NCBI GenBank assembly: GCA_014268975.2
Contig: CP077096.1
Span: 4,811,501-4,875,500 of the forward strand
Reading direction: 5' to 3'
Source of the DNA: Pseudomonas wayambapalatensis
GTDB taxonomy: Bacteria; Pseudomonadota; Gammaproteobacteria; Pseudomonadales; Pseudomonadaceae
DNA length: 64,000 bases
Positions within the stretch are counted from its first letter, which is position 1; the number at the start of each line of letters is the position of its first letter. Below are positions 1 through 7,741 of the stretch, piece after piece. The notes beneath the pieces are model-generated. The model saw only the letters and a program-made list of their open reading frames with translations, did not search any database and had not been told where the DNA came from. The translations under genes were made by a program, and so were the position numbers.

Positions 1-12
1 GACGCCTACTAG

Positions 13-957
13 GCTCTGTCTGAAATCCCAAGAAACTGAAATGTGGCCTCGGAACAGCCTGGGTTCTGTACAGTCGCAGGCCATCTACGGAAAGGAATTC
101 TGTGATGGCAAAGCGTTATGAACTCTCGGATGAAGCATGGGCAGTGGTCGCCGACCTCTTTACGGCGGCCCACGCCAGGGGCAGGCCTCGCAGCAGTGAT
201 CGCTTGATGCTCGATGGTGTGCTCTGGGTGCTCTGCTCAGGAGCAGCCTGGCGAGATATGCCCGAGCGCTTCGGATCTTGGGCGACGGTCTATCACCGCT
301 TCCGACTCTGGCGAAACCGCGGAACATTCGATCAGATGCTCAGACGATTGCACCTCAGGCTCAATGACAAAGGCTTGATCGATCCCCACACCTGGATGAT
401 TGATTCGACCGCTGTTCGATCAACCCGTGCTTCATCTGGAGCGCGGAAAAAAGGGGGGCTGACGAGCCTGCCGATCACGCTCTAGGCCGCAGTCGCGGCG
501 GCCTGACAACCAAAATCCATATGCTCTGCGACGCCAACGGGATACCGTTGCGCTTCCTTCTCTCTGGCGGCCAAGCCAGCGACATCAGCTATGCCCAGCC
601 GTTGCTTGATGATGTCAGCATCCCGACAAATCAGCGTGGTCGTCCACGCAAACGATGCAAATGGTTGCTGGCTGACAAAGGCTACGACGCCGAGGCCTTG
701 CGCCGTTACTGCGATCGATATCGGATGCAGCCGGTCATTCCACTACGCTCAATGAAACGCAAGCCCAAACCCGGCTTGCCGAGACTGTTTGATCGCCCCA
801 AATATCGACAGCGCAACATCATCGAACGCATGTTCGGCTGGCTAAAAGAGAACCGCCGAATCGTCACGCGCTTCGACAAGCTCGCAAAAAGTTATGCCGC
901 AATCGTCTCGCTGGCTTGCGTCATGCGGTGTATGCGGCGGCTTTTTTCAGACAGAGC
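13..957 (+). mobile_element. IS5-family (IS427-type) insertion sequence, complete
   Basis: The element is bounded by perfect 13-bp inverted repeats, GCTCTGTCTGAAA at 13-25 and its complement at 945-957. CTAG flanks both sides (9-12 and 958-961), which fits the YTAR target duplication of the IS427 group of IS5. It carries one transposase split over two frames. The right end lies 27 bp from the stop codon of the next leftward gene, so it landed just downstream of that cassette without disrupting it. Ends and transposase are intact, so it may still be active. Confidence 0.9.
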
Positions 958-961
958 CTAG
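102..961 (+). CDS. IS5-family transposase, two frames joined by a probable -1 frameshift
   Basis: The DDE transposase is read as two parts. Frame one (102-485) carries the N-terminal IS5 domain with the 'YELSDEAWAVVADL' start and 'CSGAAWRDMPERFG' block. The second part (recognisable from before 521 to the stop at 959-961) carries the catalytic core, including 'LLADKGYDAEALR' and the C-terminal 'ERMFGWLKENRRI' signature (DDE glutamate region). The frames overlap around A6G6 at 447-458. Slipping back one base there joins 'GARKKGG' to 'ADEPADHALGRSRGGLTTK', as in single-frame relatives. Programmed -1 frameshifting at A6G is typical of this group. A simple inactivating indel is the alternative. 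The stop codon lies inside the CTAG target duplication. Confidence 0.85.
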
Positions 962-984
962 TGTGGTGTTTCAGAAATATCACT

Positions 985-1896
985 CTAGAACTTATGTGCG
1001 ATGACAGCATATTGCTCAATGGCGTAGTGACGACTGAGATACTCGCCCCATGCGAACCAGGCGAGGCTAGGATCTTTCGGCAGTTCAAATTCCTGTTGGT
1101 TCTCCCCGAGCGCTGCTGAAACAAGTTCTTCTAGGTCGTGGCGGCTATCACCTAAAGCCGTTAATCGGTCATCTGAGCTTGCCGAGGAAATCAAGCTGCC
1201 CAGCCACTGATGGAAAAGAAAGCTGCCCTCTGGAAGATACTTTGGCGAGTGAAAGCACACCTCGTCGCCACGTTCAGTGAAACTGTACTTATGCGCCGCA
1301 GTGGTCACTAGCTCATGAGGCGGAATGGATATGTGCTCGGAGAGTAGGGGAATATCTAGCAGAGAAATTGTGCTTCCAGATGCATTAGTAATATCGAGAG
1401 CGTGTTTATTGTATGGGCGCGATGACCAATGCCGCGCCCACCGAAGGATACCCGCCATGTGCGAATGCAAGAAATACGTTTGCCTGTCAAGAAACAGTGG
1501 ACACACGTAGGCTGCATCTCCGCGATTCTGTACTCGCAACTTCTTCCGCAGTCTATACAGGACGTTATGCTGGAAGTCCTTGTGGTGTTTAAGCTTATGT
1601 TGCAATGAAAAAAACAGCGTTCGGGGCTCAGTGGATAGCTTGGGCGACAACTTGTTACGATCCTTGATAATCTGCGCGCGACTTGGGACAGTATGCGCGA
1701 AAGGACGCTTAAACTGCATATAAAAAGGAAGGAAGCGCTTCCCGCTGACTAGCCTAGCATCGGCGCCCAGCCACCGTTCACGCCCCCTAGAGATGGGCAC
1801 AATGGAGTAACGTAGAAACGGAAAGCTCAGTAAAGATAACTGGCTACCAATAGCGATAGAGACAGCATCTTCGATGTAATTCGGCTTTTCTTCCAT
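985..1896 (-). CDS. Hypothetical protein with PD-(D/E)XK-like nuclease signature
   Basis: This 303-aa protein belongs to no family I recognise. Near the N-terminus is an arrangement typical of restriction-endonuclease-like folds: acidic 'YIEDAV' (E9), 'GADARL' (D46), then 'FYMQFKRP' (Q61, K63), giving E...D-x14-Q-x-K. The QxK variant occurs in several nuclease families. The remainder is mixed alpha/beta with many basic residues and no signal peptide or membrane segment. The ATG is preceded by AAAAGGA at good spacing. It lies 62 bp downstream of the HEPN-motif gene on the same strand, so the two are probably cotranscribed. Base composition is more AT-rich than the core genome, pointing to transfer. 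The nuclease call is inference from three residues. Confidence 0.45.
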   Translation of the reverse strand: MEEKPNYIEDAVSIAIGSQLSLLSFPFLRYSIVPISRGRERWLGADARLVSGKRFLPFYMQFKRPFAHTVPSRAQIIKDRNKLSPKLSTEPRTLFFSLQHKLKHHKDFQHNVLYRLRKKLRVQNRGDAAYVCPLFLDRQTYFLHSHMAGILRWARHWSSRPYNKHALDITNASGSTISLLDIPLLSEHISIPPHELVTTAAHKYSFTERGDEVCFHSPKYLPEGSFLFHQWLGSLISSASSDDRLTALGDSRHDLEELVSAALGENQQEFELPKDPSLAWFAWGEYLSRHYAIEQYAVIAHKF

Positions 1897-1958
1897 GAGA
1901 GTCCTTTTAACTGGAGATGAACCCTAACCTCCGATACAATCGGCGGAATTGGGTGTTA

Positions 1959-2456
1959 TCACGGCAGCCCTACAATTGAAAGTGCATTCATGAGTGTGGC
2001 ATTGGCATGTGTAAAATTGTTCAGTTGCCCTTGAACCCCATAAGCCCACTTTACGCCATGAAAAAGATTGTTTCGAATCCGATAAACAACGATGAGAAGC
2101 ACGGCGACGCAATCTGCTGGATTTGTGTTGTCACCTTTTAGAACATCGTAAACCAAGTCACGACAATCATTCGACCGGAGATTTAGCCCGGAAAGATAGT
2201 CGGTTTCCACGCCATTTGAATAGTACCGTTGTTGAAAGTACAAAAGGCTTTCAGAAAACGATTCGCTAACTAGACGGCCTTGCGCCAACCACTCATGTGT
2301 AAGCGCGAGAATTGCTCTGGAAGAGCCGCATGTTGAGAGAGCGCGAGCTTCGAAGAGACTCCACAACAGAACAAAGTGAGTAATAGCTGCGCGCTCTTTC
2401 CCCGACAACGTGTCGAAACCTGGGGCATTTTTTTCAAGCCACTGGATAGGATTCAT
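1959..2456 (-). CDS. Small HEPN-motif protein, candidate RNase/defence component
   Basis: This 165-aa, mostly helical protein contains 'YRIRNNLFHGVKW' near its C-terminus. R128-N-N-L-F-H133 matches the R-x4-6-H motif of HEPN ribonucleases, and the 'RNNLFHG' form is common in Apea-like and abortive-infection HEPN proteins. Two hydrophobic helices ('ITHFVLLWSLFEA' and 'CVAVLLIVVYRI') would pack a four-helix HEPN bundle. ATG at 2456 is used; an in-frame GTG at 2465 is possible and no strong ribosome-binding site decides. It is first gene of a leftward pair with the nuclease-like gene at 985-1896. HEPN next to a nuclease-like gene at an island tip suggests phage defence or a toxin module. That role is inferred. 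Confidence 0.5.
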   Translation of the reverse strand: MNPIQWLEKNAPGFDTLSGKERAAITHFVLLWSLFEARALSTCGSSRAILALTHEWLAQGRLVSESFSESLLYFQQRYYSNGVETDYLSGLNLRSNDCRDLVYDVLKGDNTNPADCVAVLLIVVYRIRNNLFHGVKWAYGVQGQLNNFTHANATLMNALSIVGLP

Positions 2457-2968
2457 GACGTCCACTGTGTGTTTGAACTGGTGAGTACAGCCAAAAAATC
2501 TTGGTTCTTCTCAACACAAAATACTGAAAATACATTATTCAATTTCCATAAATAATTTTTACAGCCTAACGCAATGTAGACCGCACCTTTCCTGTGTTAC
2601 ACGCCACACGATTGTTTAATTAGATCAGCGAGCGTTTTTTAACAAACACTATAGCCTACGCACGGAGCATGGCTATGAGCAATGGGTGTGCCGGTTTGAA
2701 AAATGGCACAGTCAGCCGCATCGCGAGACATGGGCTGCGGGAAATCGAGATTTTCAGGCCATGTGGCTCGGCTAGTTAGCTGCTGGTCGTGGATGCTGCT
2801 TTTGCCCCTCAGCCATGCGTGAGACTGGTCATGTCGAATGCAAACGTGCGGTCACACGGGTGCAATTACGCACAGAATGGAGCCTACCCCGCAGAAACAC
2901 AGATTGAGATCGACAGCGCCGCCAGGCTTTATGGCCCGGCGCATCGAACTCGATACCCAATAATGACC
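2457..2968. other. AT-rich non-coding island segment
   Basis: No convincing gene is visible. The 2490-2640 part is strongly AT-rich and probably holds the promoter of the leftward HEPN cassette, though I cannot fix a -35/-10 pair. From about 2660 the base composition rises towards that of the core. Short open frames there show no family resemblance. The segment separates the cassette from the tRNA-Thr terminator and is the expected place for island boundary debris. Confidence 0.5.
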
Positions 2969-3009
2969 AAAAAAAAGGCCCCGCTCAGACTATTCTGGCG
3001 GGGCCTTTT
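2969..3009 (-). terminator. Rho-independent terminator of tRNA-Thr
   Basis: An 8-bp GC stem (2977-2984 with 2998-3005) is followed on the minus strand by eight T (A8 at 2969-2976), about 70 bp downstream of the tRNA 3' end. Four T on the plus strand make it weakly bidirectional. Confidence 0.85.
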
Positions 3010-3077
3010 ACCGTCATCCTGCTGTCACGAATACTTACGCTATGGCATAAAAATCGCTGGATGGCCTTGATTTTTAC

Positions 3078-3153
3078 TGGTGCCGGAGACAGGAATCGAA
3101 CCTGCGACCTTCGCGTTACGAGTGCGCTGCTCTACCGACTGAGCTACACCGGC
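3078..3153 (-). tRNA. tRNA-Thr(CGT)
   Basis: The complement folds as a 76-nt tRNA with encoded CCA. Anticodon loop CTCGTAA gives anticodon CGT (threonine ACG). The D-arm GCTCAGTCGGTAGAGC and T-loop TTCGATT are standard. Acceptor strands GCCGGTG and CTCCGGC pair except for a U6-U67 mismatch. The 3' end faces the accessory region at 1-3077, so this tRNA is the likely attachment site of the island. pilA lies immediately upstream on the same strand. Confidence 0.95.
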
Positions 3154-3205
3154 GTGTCCGCAAAGCTACCACCGCCGCCATCCATACGCAAACCCCTGTT
3201 TCCCC

Positions 3206-3646
3206 TCACTTATTACCCTGCGCCCCACCCTGCCCCGCCGAACCTGCACAGCCGCTGGGCGCGAGATCCTCTTCGATGTCGGTGCTGCACGCCCACCCGG
3301 TCGCCGCGCGGGTCAGTGTCAGGCGCTTGCCCACCACGTTCGCAGGCGCATCCGCGAGGGTGCAGACGATGCTGCCGGTGCCTGCAGCGGCATTGCCGCT
3401 GGCGACGATGGCGCAGTGGTTGGTCGTGGGTTGCCCGCCCAGCGCGGCAACGTCGGCGACGTCCTTGCCTTCGTTCAGGCGCAGGTCCATCGGGGTCTTG
3501 AGCGCGGAGATTTCCAGCAGGCCGGCCGCTGCTTTGGTGCGGGCCTGGTGGTTGGTGTACATGGGGATCGCGATGGTCGCGAGGATGCCGATGATCGCGA
3601 CGACGATCATCAGTTCGATGAGGGTGATACCGCGTTGGCCTTTCAT
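3206..3646 (-). CDS. pilA: Type IV major pilin PilA
   Basis: 146-aa type IV prepilin. A short leader MKGQRG ends in the glycine cleaved by PilD and is followed by the methylated hydrophobic helix (ITLIELMIVVAIIGI...), with the conserved Glu at +5; +1 is Ile rather than the usual Phe. The C-terminal part holds four cysteines, two of which would form the disulphide-bounded D-region. ATG at 3646 is chosen because AAGGAA precedes it and it yields the short type IVa leader; upstream extensions would spoil it. Subunits are processed by PilD (5071-5937) and assembled on the PilC platform. It is transcribed away from pilC, as in other pseudomonads. Confidence 0.9.
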   Translation of the reverse strand: MKGQRGITLIELMIVVAIIGILATIAIPMYTNHQARTKAAAGLLEISALKTPMDLRLNEGKDVADVAALGGQPTTNHCAIVASGNAAAGTGSIVCTLADAPANVVGKRLTLTRAATGWACSTDIEEDLAPSGCAGSAGQGGAQGNK

Positions 3647-3860
3647 AACAGGTTCCTTGTCGATTCGGTCGGGCCGCGAGCCGCTGGGCGGGCCGGGGCC
3701 GGCTGGGGCGCAGTAGAGCCCAACGGACACCTTTTGTCACCCCTGCGTGGCTGGACGTCATGTCCGCTCGACTACTCTAGTGGGCGTCTGGAGTTTCTGC
3801 CCTGGGTGGGGCGCGGCAAGCTGTTACGGAGCTTGTCGGGGTGTAGCAAGGAGCTGGTGA

Positions 3861-5069
3861 ATGAAGGGTTCGACTCGGTTGTATGCGTGGCAGGGCGTGG
3901 ATGCGCAGGGGGCGCGGGTCAGTGGGCAGATGCTGGGACGTAGCCCGGCATTCGTGCAGGCGGGGTTGTTACGCCAGGGCATCGAGGGCGCGCGGGTGTG
4001 GCCTGCGGGTGGGCGGGGTTGGAAACTGCCGGTGCGGCGGGAGAAGGTGGATGCGCCGGGGTTTTCGCGTCAGTTGGCGACGCTGTTGAAGGCGGGAGTG
4101 CCGCTGTTGCAGGCGTTCGAGGTGATGGGGCGCAGTGGTGCTGACGCTGGGATGGTGGGGTTACTGGGGCGCTTGCAGCAGGATGTTTCTGCGGGGCTGG
4201 GGTTGGCGGATGCGTTGCAGCGGCACCCGCGTTGGTTCGATGCGTTGTACTGCAACCTGGTACGGGTCGGAGAGCAGTCGGGGACGCTGGATCGGCAGCT
4301 GGAACAATTGGCAGACCTGCTGGAGCGGCGTCAGGCGCTGCGGCGCCGGGTGCGCAAGGCGATGCTGTATCCGCTGATTCTGCTGCTGACGGGGCTTGGG
4401 GTGTCGGGGTTGCTGTTGCTGGAGGTGGTGCCACGCTTCGAGGGGGTGTTTGCGGGGGTGGGTAAGGAGCTACCTGCATTTACCCGGTGGGTTATCGAAT
4501 TGTCTGACGCGCTGGGGCGCCATCTGCTCGGTGTGCTGGGGGTATTCGGTGTGGCGGGGCTGGCGTTGCGCAAGCTGTACCGGGAGCATCTGCCGGGGCG
4601 GTTGTGGATGATTCGCCAAGCGCTGCGAGTGCCGGTGTTCGGGCGGTTGTTGAGCCATGCGGCATTGGCGCGTTTCGCACGCAGCCTGGGGACGGCCTAT
4701 GGTTCGGGCGTGGTGTTGCTCGATGCGCTGGAAACCGTGGCGGCGGCGAGCGGCGATGCCTTGCACGAGCGGGCGATTCGCCAGTTGCGCCAAGGCATGG
4801 CCAATGGCTTGGGGCTGCATCAGGCGATGGCGCTGGAACCGTTGTTCGCGCCACTGCTGGTGCAGTTGACGGCGATCGGTGAATCCAGCGGCACGCTGGA
4901 GGCGATGCTGAACAAGGCGGCCTGTCATTACGAGGAGCAGGTCGGGCAGGCCCTGGAGCAGTTGACCAGCCTGCTGGAGCCAGCCATCGTGCTGATCCTC
5001 GGTGTTCTGGTAGGTGGCCTGGTAGTGGCCATGTACTTGCCGATCTTCCAGTTGGGTAGCCTGATCTGA
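3861..5069 (+). CDS. pilC: Type IV pilus inner-membrane platform protein PilC
   Basis: 402-aa polytopic inner-membrane protein with two T2SSF domains. The first begins about residue 68 ('FSRQLATLLKAGVPLLQAFEVM') at reduced length, the second about residue 268 ('FARSLGTAYGSG'). Each is followed by hydrophobic segments, the last near the C-terminus. It forms the rotor-like platform on which the assembly ATPase acts during pilus extension. AAGGAG lies 8 bases before the ATG. One base separates it from pilD, so pilC-pilD-coaE-yacG form one operon. Oddly, the PilB ATPase normally found between pilA and pilC is absent, leaving only a 214-bp gap. Confidence 0.93.
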   Translation: MKGSTRLYAWQGVDAQGARVSGQMLGRSPAFVQAGLLRQGIEGARVWPAGGRGWKLPVRREKVDAPGFSRQLATLLKAGVPLLQAFEVMGRSGADAGMVGLLGRLQQDVSAGLGLADALQRHPRWFDALYCNLVRVGEQSGTLDRQLEQLADLLERRQALRRRVRKAMLYPLILLLTGLGVSGLLLLEVVPRFEGVFAGVGKELPAFTRWVIELSDALGRHLLGVLGVFGVAGLALRKLYREHLPGRLWMIRQALRVPVFGRLLSHAALARFARSLGTAYGSGVVLLDALETVAAASGDALHERAIRQLRQGMANGLGLHQAMALEPLFAPLLVQLTAIGESSGTLEAMLNKAACHYEEQVGQALEQLTSLLEPAIVLILGVLVGGLVVAMYLPIFQLGSLI

Positions 5070-5070
5070 C

Positions 5071-5937
5071 ATGAATCTGTGGACTTTTCTTGCCGACCAG
5101 CCAGGGTTCTTCCTGGCGAGTGCAGCCGTGCTCGGGCTGCTGGTGGGCAGTTTTCTGAATGTGCTGGTGCATCGCTTGCCGGTGATGCTCGAACGCCGGT
5201 GGCAGAACGAGGCGCGGGAGGTGCTGGGGATGCCGGTGCAGGCGCATGAGCGTTTCGACCTGTGCCTGCCGGCCTCGCACTGCCCCAGTTGCGGACATCG
5301 GATTCGGGCGTGGGAAAACATTCCGGTGGTGAGTTACCTTGCCCTGCGCGGGCGCTGCTCGGCGTGCAAAGGGCGGATCAGCCCGCGTTATCCGCTGGTG
5401 GAGCTGGCCTGCGCGGGGCTGTCGCTGGTGGTGGCGTGGCATTTCGGGGTGAGCGTGCAGGCGCTGTTGGCGCTGGTGCTGACGTGGTGCCTGCTGGCAC
5501 TGAGCCTGATCGATGCGGAACATCAATTGCTGCCGGATGTGCTGGTGCTGCCGACGCTGTGGCTGGGGCTGGTGGTCAATGCCTTCGGGCTGTTCGTGCC
5601 GCTGGCCGATGCGCTGTGGGGGGCGGTGGTCGGTTACCTGAGCCTGTGGTCGGTGTATTGGCTGTTTCGGCTGGTCACCGGCAAGGAGGGCCTGGGCTAT
5701 GGCGACTTCAAGCTGCTGGCGCTGCTGGGCGCCTGGGGCGGCTGGCAGGTGCTGCCGCTGACACTGTTGCTGTCGTCGGTGGTGGGGGCGGTGATCGGGC
5801 TGTGTCTGCTGCGCCTGCGCAAGGCTTCGCTGGGGACGACGATGCCTTTTGGGCCCTATCTGGCGATTGCGGGCTGGATCGCATGGCTCTGGGGTGATGA
5901 AATATACGCTTCCTACATGCAACTGCTCGGATACTGA
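5071..5937 (+). CDS. pilD: Prepilin peptidase / N-methyltransferase PilD
   Basis: 288-aa inner-membrane aspartic protease that cleaves prepilins after the leader glycine and N-methylates the new terminus; it may also serve type II secretion pseudopilins. Four cysteines (C71, C74, C96, C99) form the zinc-binding cytoplasmic loop. The catalytic aspartates are D148 in 'LSLIDAEHQ' and D212 in the GxGD motif 'GYGDFK'. About eight hydrophobic segments fit the family. It starts one base after pilC and its stop overlaps the coaE start (TGATG), so translation is probably coupled. Length is normal and all key residues are present. Confidence 0.95.
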   Translation: MNLWTFLADQPGFFLASAAVLGLLVGSFLNVLVHRLPVMLERRWQNEAREVLGMPVQAHERFDLCLPASHCPSCGHRIRAWENIPVVSYLALRGRCSACKGRISPRYPLVELACAGLSLVVAWHFGVSVQALLALVLTWCLLALSLIDAEHQLLPDVLVLPTLWLGLVVNAFGLFVPLADALWGAVVGYLSLWSVYWLFRLVTGKEGLGYGDFKLLALLGAWGGWQVLPLTLLLSSVVGAVIGLCLLRLRKASLGTTMPFGPYLAIAGWIAWLWGDEIYASYMQLLGY

Positions 5938-6560
5938 TGACCACTGCTGCATTTACCCCCTGGATTCTCGGAATGACCGGCGGCATCGGCAGCGGCAAGA
6001 GCGCCGCCGCGGAGCGTTTCGTCGAACTTGGCGTGCACCTGGTGGATGCCGACCAGGCGGCGCGCTGGGTGGTCGAGCCGGGTCGGCCGGCGCTGGCGAG
6101 CATCGTCGAGCGCTTTGGTGCGGGCGTGCTGCTGGATGACGGCACCCTCGACCGCTCGGCCCTGCGCCAGCAGATCTTTGCCGACCCTGCGCAGCGGCGC
6201 TGGCTCGAGCAACTGCTGCACCCACTGATCGGGCAGGAGATCTTCAGCTACCTGGCCAAGGCCGAGTCGCCCTACGCGGTGTATGTATCGCCGCTGCTGA
6301 TCGAGTCGGGGCAGTACCAGAAGACCCAACGCATCCTGGTGATCGATGTGCCGCAAGAGGTGCAGATCGCGCGCACGCTGCAGCGTGACAACATCAGCGA
6401 GGAGCAGGTGCAGGCGATTCTCAAGGCGCAGTTGGCGCGGGAAGAGCGCCTGCGCCATGCCGACGATGTGGTGGTCAATGACCGCGACCTGCCGTGGCTG
6501 CATCAGCAGATCGACCAGTTGCATGCCTTTTACCTGACTTTGCGAGGAGGCCAGCCTTGA
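5937..6560 (+). CDS. coaE: Dephospho-CoA kinase
   Basis: 207-aa cytoplasmic P-loop kinase that phosphorylates the 3'-hydroxyl of dephospho-CoA, the last step of coenzyme A synthesis. The Walker A motif GGIGSGKS is at residues 15-22. The family block 'VDADQAARWVVEPG' follows, then 'HPLIG' and the C-terminal 'ADDVVVNDRD' characteristic of CoaE. It overlaps pilD by one base and yacG by four, keeping the pilD-coaE-yacG order common in gammaproteobacteria. Confidence 0.96.
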   Translation: MTTAAFTPWILGMTGGIGSGKSAAAERFVELGVHLVDADQAARWVVEPGRPALASIVERFGAGVLLDDGTLDRSALRQQIFADPAQRRWLEQLLHPLIGQEIFSYLAKAESPYAVYVSPLLIESGQYQKTQRILVIDVPQEVQIARTLQRDNISEEQVQAILKAQLAREERLRHADDVVVNDRDLPWLHQQIDQLHAFYLTLRGGQP

Positions 6561-6757
6561 GCCAGCCAATGACCGTCGATTGCCCGACCTGTGGCGCACC
6601 TGTGGAATGGAGCGAGAAGAGCCCGAACCGGCCGTTCTGCTCGGATCGCTGCAAGCTGATCGACCTGGGGGCCTGGGCGGCCGAGGAACACAAGATTCCA
6701 GCGGCGCCGGAGTCGGAGGATGAGCTGTATTCGGGGGATCTTGAGCCTCGGCATTGA
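6557..6757 (+). CDS. yacG: DNA gyrase inhibitor YacG (zinc ribbon)
   Basis: 66-aa zinc protein. Cys9, Cys12, Cys28 and Cys32 (CPTC...CSDRC) bind one zinc; the acidic C-terminal tail is typical. YacG binds GyrB and blocks DNA binding by gyrase in E. coli. The start is a TTG overlapping the coaE stop (TTGA), chosen because AGGAGG at 6545-6550 is six bases upstream. The next ATG at 6569 is 18 bases from that site and would be poorly placed. Confidence 0.92.
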   Translation: MSQPMTVDCPTCGAPVEWSEKSPNRPFCSDRCKLIDLGAWAAEEHKIPAAPESEDELYSGDLEPRH

Positions 6758-6800
6758 TTTGCTGAGGGGGTGGGGATGGGTTTAACCGGGAAAGAACACA

Positions 6801-6870
6801 GTGGTGGATGGCACCGGCTTTGTCGGTGATCGCGGGACAAGTCGCAGCGGCGAACCGCCGCTCCCACAGG
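6801..6870. repeat. REP-type palindromic element (partly degenerate)
   Basis: The segment contains 'GGCACCGGCTTTGTCGGTGATCGCGGGAC' split around an imperfect palindrome and ends in 'CCGCCGCTCCCACAGG', both like the fuller REP pair at 23021-23124. It lies between convergent yacG and the CbiM-like gene. Confidence 0.7.
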
Positions 6871-6908
6871 GATTGGGCTGGCCTTTAGATTTTGAACAAG
6901 ACAGTTGC
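6871..6908 (+). repeat. 38-bp interspersed repeat, copy 1
   Basis: The sequence begins GATTGGGCTGGCCTT and continues AGATTTTGAACAAGACAGTTGC after one variable base. Near-identical copies lie at 10957-10993 and 21031-21068, with a degraded one at 23127-23168. Here, as in the third and fourth copies, it follows directly the CTCC(C/T)ACAGG/A end of a REP palindrome. Confidence 0.85.
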
Positions 6909-6933
6909 CCCCACAGGGATTTTCAGCGGTGGC

Positions 6934-7629
6934 TCAGTCCTTCCCCTGACCCTCTTCATCCTTCCATGGGGCCTGCAGGTAGCGGGTGCGGTTGAAGGTT
7001 TCCAGCCACTCGGGGCAGAACACCACCAAGGCGCTGATCACGGTGCCGTTGATGAAGGCCTCGGGGAATATCATCAGCCACAGGTAGCCGACGAAATCGC
7101 TGAGCCACTCTGGCATGGCGAACAGACCGTCCAGCCATAGCACGCCCAGCGCGGCCATCAGACACAGCAAGGTCGCCAGGGCGGCGGCGAAGAATCCTGA
7201 ACAGAAGATATAGACGAACAGGTTGCGCGGCTGGGCGCGTTCGACCAGGATCGCGCACACCTCGGTGACCAGCACCGGCAAGCCGATGATCAACAGGCCG
7301 TTGACGCCCAGCGCGGCCAGGTCCTGACGGCCGAGGGCGAGCAGGCCGAGCTGGGCAAGAAAACCGCCGAGTATGGCCAGCGGCCAGTCCAGCAGGAGGG
7401 TCACGGCAGTCATGCCGATGAAGTGGTAGGACACGCCGGTGTCGAAATCGCGGCGCACCAGCCACAGCGCGAACAGGCCGAACACGGTGCCGAACAGCAG
7501 GTGCTGGCGGCGGGGGTCGCTGAACAGCTCGACCCACCGAGTGCGGCTGGCCGCCCAGATCAACAGGGGCACGTAGGCCAGCCAGCCAAGCGTGAGGCTG
7601 GTGGAGGACAGGACCTGTGCGCTGATCAT
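6934..7629 (-). CDS. CbiM-like integral membrane protein
   Basis: 231-aa polytopic membrane protein with about six hydrophobic helices. 'SYHFIGMTAVTLLLDWPLAILGG' in the middle, with a conserved His, resembles the CbiM/energy-coupling-factor permease family. No CbiN, CbiO or CbiQ gene is adjacent, so it is not a complete cobalt or nickel uptake system here, and the substrate is unknown. The start at ATG 7629 puts hydrophobic residues almost at once. It converges on yacG and is divergent from the DUF1780 gene. Similar orphan proteins are frequent in Pseudomonas. The family call is moderately sure and the function is not. Confidence 0.7.
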   Translation of the reverse strand: MISAQVLSSTSLTLGWLAYVPLLIWAASRTRWVELFSDPRRQHLLFGTVFGLFALWLVRRDFDTGVSYHFIGMTAVTLLLDWPLAILGGFLAQLGLLALGRQDLAALGVNGLLIIGLPVLVTEVCAILVERAQPRNLFVYIFCSGFFAAALATLLCLMAALGVLWLDGLFAMPEWLSDFVGYLWLMIFPEAFINGTVISALVVFCPEWLETFNRTRYLQAPWKDEEGQGKD

Positions 7630-7741
7630 CGCGACCTCGCGTGCATGTCGGATGCTTTCGAGTCTACACCCATTCCCTGATGACGATTCCCACGAACAAA
7701 CAAGCCCTTATCCTTCACAATTGCAGGCTAAGCTTGTTCCC

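Noticed and set aside
2789..3070. 93-codon frame before tRNA-Thr
   Set aside because: It crosses the tRNA terminator hairpin and has no resemblance to any protein.
3647..3860. Sigma-54 promoter for pilA
   Set aside because: Expected from P. aeruginosa, but no GG-N10-GC with flanking consensus could be found confidently on the minus strand.
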